This document shows positions 57,007-64,000 of a stretch of DNA of 64,000 nt, one piece after another. Position numbers and translations under genes: made by a program. This DNA is from Bipolaris cookei (Eukaryota; Ascomycota; Dothideomycetes; Pleosporales; Pleosporaceae). Every line of letters begins with the position of its first letter. Position 1 is the first letter of the stretch. Under the pieces are notes generated by a model, which was not told the origin of the DNA, ran no database searches, and worked only from the letters and a program-made list of their open reading frames with translations. The stretch is taken from NCBI GenBank assembly GCA_002286855.1, contig NRSV01000085.1:40511-104510 (forward strand), given 5' to 3'.

Positions 57007-58632
57007 TTAATTACAAGTGCGCAAGTTGTGCCCTATCTCACCACACTGTTCACAGCGCTTTTGCGATGGTTCACCTGCCTCAACACGCACTCTCTTCTTT
57101 ACCTTCTTCCCATCACTACGCGCCCTAAACTCTCTTAGAGTTGCCAACCTCTGTCCCTATTCAACTATTATAGTCTCTTTATTTTGTACTCGCTTTCTTT
57201 TATGTGACCTTCATTGTGTAGCGGCTTGATTAGCTGCCTCAAGCTCAGCATTGCGTTTTTGTGCCAACACTAACTTCTGCGCAATAATTGCAGCGCCTTT
57301 AGCTAGCTTTTCAAAAGCAACCACCATACTTGATGGTGAACTATCTATATGCCTCTGAATCCTCTGCTTCACCAACGTCGATTGCGACCCTGGTTCTAGG
57401 GTGTTGCTTGGGGTTTGCGATAGCCAGGGCAGATCTTCTATAGCAGGTGGTGTTGGTGTACGCAGCTTGATATCAAGCTTCGATATCACCACTTCTGGGT
57501 CGTGTGGAACTAAACCAGCGCCTCAGGACCCTCCTAAGATGTTATCCTTTATAACAGTCTTGTGATAGGTCTGCTGGAAAGTCGGCAAGAACTCTATCTT
57601 CGTCATATGGTTGATCCCGTTGCATATTATCCCCTCGGCTTGACGCCCATACGCCTTCTTCAAAGGCGAGAAACAGCCCATATCAAGTGGCTGTAGCAGA
57701 TGAGAAGAGTGCGGAGGCATGTATAGAGTGACAATTTTTGCCTCCTTGCAGTATTGCTGGAACTCGAGCGAGTTGTGGCTCTCATAACCGTCAAGAATAA
57801 GCAGATAGTCTCTAATACTACGCTCTTTCGTATGCCTGTCAAAGTGCTCCAACCACTTCAGGCCAAGCTCATTCGTCGTCCAGCCGTTCTCAGAGACTAC
57901 AAGAAACCAATTCTTAGGCAGATTTTCTTCCTTGCACCAGTCAGAGAGGTGGTGCTTGCCTGGAAAGATGATAAAGGGTGGGATCGCCCAACCAGCTGCG
58001 CTGACCCAAACCACGCTGGTAACCCACTCCCACTTGCCCTGCTGCAAGGATTTCGGTCTTGATCGACGCTTAGAGGCTGTGGCTACTGCTGACGTGTTAT
58101 ACATGCCCATCATGGAGGCCGTCTCATCAAAATTGTATATATCGTTCTCCTGGATCCCATACTTGGCTTTAGTATTCTGTTCAAAGCGGAACCAGCCCTG
58201 CACAAGCTCAGGATCTTCACAGAGGGCTCTCTTATAATTGTGATTTCTATTGAACTTTGTTTGAAGCCCTGGACGACGCTTTACAAAGGACTTAGCTCAG
58301 TTTTGGCCAACAGGCTCACGGTTGCGAGCAGCCAGCAAAGAATCAGCAAGATCTTTGACAGTAGAGAGGCGTACCGGACATCCTCGCCAGTTAAGGTCCA
58401 GAATATGGTCACAGAGTGTCTTCTCTTCTGTTACAACGAGTCTCATTGAGTTGGGCTGGATATTTTGTCGAGAAGAGATTCTAGCAAGTCGATCACTAAG
58501 AGTTCTTTGAGAAACGGTATACAGTGCTGCAACACGTCACTGGCTAAGTTTCACGCCTTTATGAATGATCAGTATTGCAAGCTCTATTTGGGATTCATTT
58601 GAAGTGTCTTGCACGTTGCGGTGTTTTGGCAT
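57007..58632 (-). pseudogene. Transposase of the outer pogo element, full length with stops
   Basis: Conceptual frame of 542 codons from MPKHRNVQDTSNESQIEL (58632) to the zinc knuckle CEQCGEIGHNLRTC (57007). Order: HTH (VAALYTVSQRTLSDRLAR), CENP-B-type HTH (FVKRRPGLQTKFNRN), catalytic region with NDIYNFDETASMMG (Asp1), DYLLILDGYESHNSLEFQ (Asp2) and MPPHSSHLLQPLDMG (Asp3), then a charged tail. In-frame stops: TGA at 58537-58539, 58297-58299 (expected Trp of GQNWAKSF), 57523-57525 and 57211-57213, and TAG at 57157-57159. No frameshift is needed. TGA for TGG and TGA for CGA are C-to-T/G-to-A transitions, compatible with RIP. The three catalytic Asp codons are intact. Confidence 0.85.
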
Positions 58633-58657
58633 TGCGTGTAACAATGGTAGTAAGCTA

Positions 58658-60413
58658 GCCGACCGGGATGTTGATCACTCACAAATCTCAGCACTCCCGC
58701 ACAAAACAACTGTTATCTCTCTACATACTCACCCAAAATCGCCGACCGTGAAGCAACTATACAAGCAGCTATCCGCGATATTAATGCCGGTGTTTTTACA
58801 AGTCAAAGGGCTGCTGCAAAAGCGTACAACATCCCGCAATCTACAATCTCGACGCGCATACACGGCAGACAAAGCAACCAAGCCAGCCACGTATACCAGC
58901 AGCGATTGGCTCCAAGGCAAGAGGATTTTCTTTTACAATGGATATCTGAAGAAGGCGCACACGATTTTCCCCCCTCGCACGCACGCGCACGAGAAATGGC
59001 GAACCGAATCCTTCGGATGAATGGAGACGACAGACCTGTAGGCAAGCATTGGATGGCTGCCTTCCTCAAGCGTAACCCACGCGTCGCATCTGTTGTGGGT
59101 CGAAAGATTGAGGCCGCTCGAGCTGAGGGAGTAATGCCAGTATAGGTACACGCGTTCCTTAAACTCTTTGAGAGGACTCGTACGGCGCTATGTATAAGAG
59201 CTGAGGACATATGGAATATGGATGGGACTGGGAAGGCCTTAGGTGTATGTAGCAACACTAGAGTGCTCGCATCTAGTCAGAAGAAGAAGGCTTACCATCA
59301 GTCCCCAGAGAACCGCGAGTGAGCATCAATAATTGAGTGCGTGTCGGCTACAGGCAAGAAACTGCGCTGTTCAGTCATATTTAAAGGAAAGAACTTACAG
59401 AGTATCTGGTTTCCTGCGACAATTCCTGACTGGCTTTATACAACCTCTGAGAATGGCTGGACATCAAATACAATAGGTGCTGAGTGGCTAAGACGCATGT
59501 TTCTGCCCAACACGGCGCCCATGGAGGATCGTTGGAGGATGCTGATCCTAGATGGCCATGGCAGCCATGTTAGTCTGGATTTCCTATGGGCTTGCAAACA
59601 GAACAAAATCTATCTTATGTTTCTACCTGATCATTCTTCTCATGTCCTACAGCCTCTAGACCTCTCAGTATTCTCCGTCGTGAAGAGGTTCTACCGGCAG
59701 CAAATCCAGGCCCTATCGTACCCTGATGACACAGCACCTGTTGAAAAAGAGCGCTTTATCACAGCTTATCATCACGCAAGAGAGCGCGCAATTACTGAGA
59801 GAGTTATACGAACAGGATAGGCTACTGCTGGTATCTGTCTACTTAATATTAACCGAGTAGCCAACTCATCCCAGGTATCTCAAAGGCCTATTACGCCACC
59901 TCGTCAGGCTCAACCTCAACCTGCTAAGAGTTATCTCTCTGCGCCTCACGGGGTCCGTGAGGTTTTTGTAGCGCAGCGACGGCTTCACAGGGATGAGAAT
60001 CTTGGACGCAAGACCCACCAGTTTATTGGAAAGTTGGCAAGGCACTTGGAGTAGCTAATACCCGAGAAGCACAGCTTAAAACAGAGAATAAAAGACTCTA
60101 TAGTCAATTTGAGGCTCTTAAGCCTCAACAGCCAAGAAAGAAGGTTCGTGTTAACCTAGATGAGCGCCTTGCAAATATAGAGATAATCATGGTTGCTGTA
60201 CAGTCCTTACAGCTTCTTGAGGCACAGCGCGATGTTAATGCTGAGGAAAAGGCTGCAGAAAGAAGAGCAGCTGAAACAGCAGCTCAAACGCTTCAGCCTC
60301 TGTGTACAGAGTGGCAACTGTAACTACGTTGAGAAAATAAACAGGTGTTTTGTGCGGGAGTGCTGAGATTTGTGAGTGATCAACATCCCCAGGTGATCAA
60401 CATCCCGGTCGGC
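58658..60413 (+). mobile_element. Nested pogo-type transposon, 1756 bp, distinct clade
   Basis: Ends GCCGACCGGGATGTTGATCA (left, 58658) and the exact inverse (right, ending 60413), flanked by TA at 58656-58657 and 60414-60415. The matching terminus continues inward (CTCACAAATCTCAGCACTCC, CGCACAAAACA) for about 50 bp. The right end carries an extra copy of GGGATGTTGATCAC. It inserted 24 bp upstream of the outer element's transposase ATG. The transposase it carries belongs to another branch of the superfamily, so this is insertion of one family into another and not self-insertion. Confidence 0.88.
58735..60323 (+). pseudogene. Transposase of the nested pogo element, with stops
   Basis: The reading frame from 58735 lacks an ATG and gives KIADREATIQAAIRDINAGV, FTSQRAAAKAYNIPQSTIST (HTH), QRLAPRQEDFLLQWISEEGA, PVGKHWMAAFLKRNPRVASV (CENP-B HTH). 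A TAG follows at 59143-59145, then IWNMDGTGKALGVCSNTRVL (Asp1), TGA at 59319-59321, VIFKGKNLQSIWFPATIPDW, LYTTSENGWTSNTIG, MLILDGHGSHVSLDF (Asp2), FLPDHSSHVLQPLDLSVFSV (Asp3) and TAG at 59818-59820. A frameshift near 60010 leads to GKALGVANTREAQLKTENKR and the C-terminal coil, ending TEWQL at 60323. TAG and TGA in place of Trp codons are RIP-compatible. There is no zinc knuckle, unlike the outer element. Confidence 0.82.
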
Positions 60414-60493
60414 TAACTTATGTGGTCAAAGTTGGTAAGGTCTTGGTACTGTGAGCGATTCGCCCGTCTGAGCGGTTCGCCCATCCCAGACGT

Positions 60494-61065
60494 TACACAA
60501 ATGAGAAAGCAGTTTGGCCACTTTTGCTAATTTGGTATACAACAATCTTTGGAAGATGGGTATACTGAAAATACAACTTGTAAGATGTTTACAAATTGTA
60601 ATGTCAGGTGAACATCTATTAGTATACCCTTGTACACAGAGCTTCGTCGTTGACGCTGTCATTTTCAACCATTGATAATTCTTATGTCTTGTTGTTTCGG
60701 TTTAATGACTTGTCTATCACCATTCTGCGGGTCTCCAGATTCTTCGGATACATTCTTCTCCGGATGAACGAGACGGGAATTTCGGTTACTCTTCTTGGTA
60801 CCTGCAGGCGCTTTCCGCCATCATACTTTACTTCTCGAGCGTCTCTATTCCATTTTCGTTCCTCATCCCTTTTCTTGGCAAGTCACCAAGAGAAATGAAT
60901 GCATATGCCTCAATAGTGCCAAAAATTCGTATGCGACATCGACAACAGGTGCCGTGATCAAGCATCCAATGCTATATTTCAGATTCGTCCAGAAGCAAGA
61001 GATTGTAGCATGTATACCACAAGCCAACACCCTCTAACACCCTCTTCATCATTGAAGAAATTCCA
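60494..61065. other. No gene recognised
   Basis: 572 bp between the transposon nest and a small membrane-protein gene. Short frames only; no repeat ends found. Confidence 0.5.
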
Positions 61066-61548
61066 TTACCAAGGCATGGCCTCAACTTCATATTCCATCC
61101 TCGCATCCGTCCTCTTCCTCCTCATCTCCCGCAACTCCTCTTCCTCCTCCTCATCCTCAAAACCCCTGCCCACCCCCCACCTCTTCTTCACCTTCCCAAC
61201 CGCATACCGACCCACTCCCCATACTGTCGCTGCAAGAATCGTGCCCGCAATCCCCGTAGGCGCAAGCACAAACCCCGCACCGCTAACAAACGTGCCAAAA
61301 GCTCCTGCGCCTACGGTCGCAACTAGAGACCCAATCGCAACGTACTTGGCATATCGGAATAGCCTCCAGAAAACAAAAATTATGCTTGATCGTAGGACCC
61401 GTAGGAGTGCGCGTGTGCGCCGCGAGGAAACGGCGTTGGGGGCTGTTTTGGGGTCGTATAGGTAGCGTAAGTTGCGCCTGGTGGATGCGAGGGCGGAAGT
61501 GGAGCGCGCGTCTATTTCTTTGTCTGGGTCAGAGGTTACGGACGACAT
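61066..61548 (-). CDS. Small membrane protein of unknown function, 160 aa
   Basis: Intronless frame starting MSSVTSDPDKEIDARSTSAL. A basic N-terminal third (RRNLRYLYDPKTAP, SSRRTRALLRVLR) leads to two hydrophobic segments (SSIIFVFWRLFRYAKYVAIG and SLVATVGAGAFGTFVSGAGF, then APTGIAGTILAATVWGVGRY). A charged C-terminus follows with GFEDEEEEEELREMRRK. The Gly/Ala-rich hairpin-like membrane region with basic flanks resembles small organelle-membrane proteins, but I do not recognise a family. Composition and clean termini suggest a real gene. About 20 bp of sequence upstream of the ATG are purine-poor, as in fungal leaders. Confidence 0.6.
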   Translation of the reverse strand: MSSVTSDPDKEIDARSTSALASTRRNLRYLYDPKTAPNAVSSRRTRALLRVLRSSIIFVFWRLFRYAKYVAIGSLVATVGAGAFGTFVSGAGFVLAPTGIAGTILAATVWGVGRYAVGKVKKRWGVGRGFEDEEEEEELREMRRKRTDARMEYEVEAMPW

Positions 61549-61847
61549 GGCGGTGGTTCGTCTAGGATAGTAATAGTAACAGAGAGGGTAGTGTTTACGA
61601 AGAGATGTTTGCGCGGTTTATTCGTGACGTCATTGCGCGCTATGGATTACAATCCCCTGAACGATACTACTAGATCAGTATTAGTACTTTTAATGACACT
61701 ATTAAACAATCTTTTATAGCGCCTTTGTGTGTATGAAGGAGTCATATATATTCATGTAGTCGTTCTGATAAAGTGATCTTTATAAGAATTTTGTGAAGAA
61801 GAAGGCTGCATTATCACAGATATGCACCGTCCAAAAACTACGATGGC
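61549..61847. other. Intergenic
   Basis: 299 bp of AT-rich sequence between the membrane-protein gene start and the 3' end of the terpene-synthase relic. Nothing recognised. Confidence 0.5.
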
Positions 61848-62616
61848 TTATCCCCTCTGTGGCAAGAGCTTAACCATACGTTCAATCCTTATCCTTTTTG
61901 AGCCAGCTTCAAATCCAAAGTATCTCTGGCTACCAAGCGAAAATTCTACATTGGCTTCAACCCAATCCAACATGCCTAGTGCGTATTCTTTGAGCACTCG
62001 ATTTTGCTCAGCATCTTTGAACGCCGGAAGACCATTGTAATCATCGAGAAGGGAAAAGAAGAGATCGCGATACATCTTTCCCATGAAATCTAGAACACTA
62101 TTCGACCGTCTAATCGAATATTAGTAAATCAAAGAAAATCAAAGAAACATTCACTACGTATACTCACGATCTACACATATTTTCCAAAACTCCATGATCT
62201 GATGACGTATAACTAGGGTCTGCTAGGATGCACTTCATGTTTGCAACCTGGTTTTCATTCTCAAGCGATGGCTAGTTATCAGTGAGATCGTCAATGGTCC
62301 AGAAAAAGTGCATCAGATCTGAGACAAGCCTGAAGTGATCTGTATCGGAGCGTCGGTAAGCCCAAGCAGCTAGTATCATGATCCCGTATCTGGCGAGCTT
62401 TTTCATCTTCTTCCCAAACATGCTCTTGAAGATTTTGATCCAATCAAGAGATTTAATCTCCATTCTTTTCTCAAGAGGATGGGTAACAGACGTGCATGGC
62501 CATTCTTGGTGTGTTCTTCTCAACAACGGCAGCGGAAGTAAGTCAGGGAGTCGAAGAAGGATTGTTTCATGAAGGGAGGATCCCTGGGGGCCATAGATCC
62601 TAGATAGAAGTGACAT
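61848..62616 (-). pseudogene. Class I terpene synthase relic
   Basis: Minus-strand reading from MSLLSRIYGPQGSSLHETIL gives RLPDLLPLPLLRRTHQEWPC, EIKSLDWIKIFKSMFGKKM, LARYGIMILAAWAYRRSDTD and LMHFFWTIDDLTDN, the aspartate-rich DDxxD metal site of fungal sesquiterpene synthases. A TAG at 62272-62274 follows at once, in frame with SLENENQVANMKCILADP. A plausible 58-nt intron (62167-62110) leads to FMGKMYRDLFFSLLDDYNG and LGMLDWVEANVEFSLGSQRY, the C-terminal end of the fold. The region between metal site and C-terminus is only about 100 residues, against more than 200 in active enzymes, and no NSE/DTE motif (NDxxSxxxE) can be read. One stop plus a probable internal deletion make it a pseudogene; a divergent short family is less likely. 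Confidence 0.55.
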
Positions 62617-62875
62617 TACTGGTCGAAGAGCTGAAGTAATAAGATGAGGAAAATATACACAATGTATGAACGCATAATGATACAAGCCACAGAGATAGAG
62701 CCATGTACATATAGCAGATAAGCACCCATACTGATTTTCTGGTTTTCTAGGGAAGCATAAAGCATATAGTGCAGACTTGGGAACAATTCATTCAATCATC
62801 TGAGACTCTGAATTTGAATTGATTGATTAGTGGGCGCCCGGAATAAGACTTTCTTATATATTAACGTGGTTCATA

Positions 62876-64000
62876 AGCGAGTCGGCCACCCAAGCGAGTC
62901 GGCCACTTTGCACCGGCGCGTCGACGTCGACACTACAACGCGTCATGTCTCAACAGCGCACTTCTAAAACTTTATATACTGAATCAGATCTTCAGCTTGC
63001 TCTTTTTGATTTTCAATTGCAACGTGTTCAAAGCCAAAGGCGTGCTGCTTCTATCTATAACGTGCCCCGAACTACTCTCCAAGACCGACGCGCTGGGAAG
63101 CGCTCCCGCCGCGACTGTGAAGCGAACTCGAAACGCCTAAATAAGCTAGAAGAGGAGGCTATAGTTAAGCGTATTCTTGAGGAGTCTGCGCGAGGATTTG
63201 CGCCTACAAAGCCTAACGTTCGAGCAATGGCTGATAAACTATTACATGAACGGGAGAGTGACCCTGTTGGCAAGAACTGGGTTGATAACTTTGTCAAGCG
63301 AACTCCTGAGCTCCGTACGCGCTGGAGCCGTCCTTATGATCACCAGCGAGCCGCCTGCGAAGACCCAGCGGCTATCCAGCGCTGGTTCGACTTAGTCCAG
63401 GCGACAAAGCAGAAGTGGGGTATTGTGGACGACGATATCTACAACTTTGACGAAACTGGCTTTATGATGGGCAAGATTTTATCACAGTTAGTTATCACAG
63501 CCTCAGAAGGATATGGAAAAAAGAAGCGGATACAGCCAGGCAACCGTGAGTGGGTTACTGTGATCCAAGGCGTGGGCGCGTCGGGTCGCTGGCTACCCCC
63601 CTTCGTTATCTTTGCGGGCAAGGTGCTAATCGACGTGTGGTTTAAAAACCTGCCTACTGACTGGGTCCTTGAAGTCAGTCCTAACGGCTGGACGAATAAT
63701 CAGCTTGCTCTTGCGTGGTTAGAGCACTTTGATACCCATACAAAGAGGCAGACTGTGGGTGGGTATCGACTGCTTATTATCGACGGCCATGAAAGCCACT
63801 GCTCCATCGAATTTCAAGATCTTTGCAAGGAGAAGAATATTATTCTTCTCTGCATGCCTGCGCACTCGTCTCACCTGTTGCAGCCCCTTGACGTCGCCTG
63901 CTTCTCGCCGTTGAAGCGCAGGTATGGCGACGTCGTTTCGGGCTTGGCACGCAACCGTACCAACTATATCAGCAAGGAGACCTTCCTACCAGCCTTTAAG
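62876..64000 (+). mobile_element. Left part of a pogo/Fot-type transposon, continues past window
   Basis: The left terminus begins AGCGAGTCGGCCAC after a TA (62874-62875), with an immediate second copy of AAGCGAGTCGGCCAC 17 bp further in. AGCGAGT is also the terminal motif of the relic ending at 29516, so the two belong to related families. The right end lies beyond the window. Confidence 0.75.
62945..64000 (+). CDS. Pogo-type transposase, open frame truncated by window end
   Basis: ATG at 62945 (MSQQRTSKTLYTESDLQLAL) opens 352 codons with no stop or frameshift before position 64000. HTH RRAASIYNVPRTTLQDRRAG; CENP-B-type HTH VGKNWVDNFVKRTPELRTRW; catalytic blocks DIYNFDETGFMMGK (Asp1), YRLLIIDGHESHCSIEFQ (Asp2) and MPAHSSHLLQPLDVACFSPL (Asp3). 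Trp codons that are stops in the other copies are intact here (GKNW, GREW-type NREWVTV). All recognisable catalytic residues are present, so this copy may encode a functional enzyme. It is richer in GC than the neighbouring intergenic DNA. The C-terminal zinc knuckle expected for this clade would lie outside the window. Confidence 0.88.
   Translation, partial: MSQQRTSKTLYTESDLQLALFDFQLQRVQSQRRAASIYNVPRTTLQDRRAGKRSRRDCEANSKRLNKLEEEAIVKRILEESARGFAPTKPNVRAMADKLLHERESDPVGKNWVDNFVKRTPELRTRWSRPYDHQRAACEDPAAIQRWFDLVQATKQKWGIVDDDIYNFDETGFMMGKILSQLVITASEGYGKKKRIQPGNREWVTVIQGVGASGRWLPPFVIFAGKVLIDVWFKNLPTDWVLEVSPNGWTNNQLALAWLEHFDTHTKRQTVGGYRLLIIDGHESHCSIEFQDLCKEKNIILLCMPAHSSHLLQPLDVACFSPLKRRYGDVVSGLARNRTNYISKETFLPAFK

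Larger units (their letters stand above)
56871..60493 (-). mobile_element. Pogo/Fot-type transposon interrupted by a nested transposon
   Basis: Termini ACGTCTGGGATGGGCGAACC (left, 56871) and its inverse (right, ending 60493) lie between TA dinucleotides (56869-56870 and 60494-60495). The right end carries a second, slightly diverged copy of the inner motif GGGCGAAYCGCTCA, so the inverted repeats are asymmetric. Total span is 3623 bp; removing the nested element and its TA duplication leaves 1865 bp, a normal length for this class. The transposase is on the minus strand. Confidence 0.85.

Noticed and set aside
1..64000. CRISPR arrays, bacterial operons or ribosome binding sites
   Set aside because: No direct-repeat/spacer pattern, and gene structure with spliceosomal introns is eukaryotic throughout.

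Overview
The window looks like nuclear DNA of a filamentous ascomycete, most likely a dothideomycete such as a member of the Pleosporales. That placement is an inference from gene content and style. Genes are compact, with short introns of about 45-110 nt carrying GTRNGT donors and CTRAC-like branch points. They include typical Pezizomycotina proteins (an AVO1/SIN1 TORC2 subunit, a POP3-like RNase P protein, Met2, a Cdc4-like F-box/WD40 protein). Fot1/pogo-type DNA transposons and relics with RIP-compatible stop codons are interspersed.

Layout. Positions 1-4000 are a decayed region: two relics of one gene family, the esterase-like N-terminal domain found on fungal NLR-like (STAND) proteins, lie in opposite orientation around an internally deleted pogo transposase relic. 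From 5140 to 22380 is a conserved gene block: an unknown secreted protein, an MFS drug/polyamine-type transporter broken by one extra T, NOSIP, tafazzin, NC2-alpha, a GDSL esterase, AVO1, a PRCC-domain protein, tRNA-Gly(TCC) and a small conserved unknown. After an AT-rich gap of about 2.3 kb come an FAD amino-acid-oxidase-like enzyme and a DJ-1/PfpI protein (24.7-27.4 kb). Positions 27.6-30.8 kb are again decayed: a short duplicated-unit relic, a pogo relic, and a GH17 glucanase pseudogene whose 3' end meets the transposon. ILV3 follows.

At 35.2-36.5 kb sits the most unusual gene: a secreted precursor with four 38-residue tandem units, each ending in a dibasic Kex2-type site. The next block (37.5-54.6 kb) is core metabolism and proteostasis: a mitochondrial phosphate-type carrier, a 2508-residue USP9X-like deubiquitinase sharing a 603-bp upstream region with a POP3-like gene, homoserine O-acetyltransferase, and a Cdc4-like F-box protein.

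Positions 55.9-60.5 kb are a transposon nest: a 974-bp non-autonomous terminal-inverted-repeat element, then a 1.87-kb pogo element interrupted by a second, distinct 1.76-kb pogo element inserted at a TA just upstream of the first transposase start. Target duplications and termini are readable for all three. The right end holds a conserved small membrane protein, a terpene-synthase relic that keeps DDxxD, and the start of a pogo element whose transposase frame is fully open to the window edge.

The genes do not form one pathway. ILV3 (branched-chain amino acids) and Met2 (methionine) are housekeeping biosynthesis. The AVO1, deubiquitinase and F-box genes are signalling and ubiquitin components. 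Transposons and pseudogenes sit in gaps between conserved blocks.
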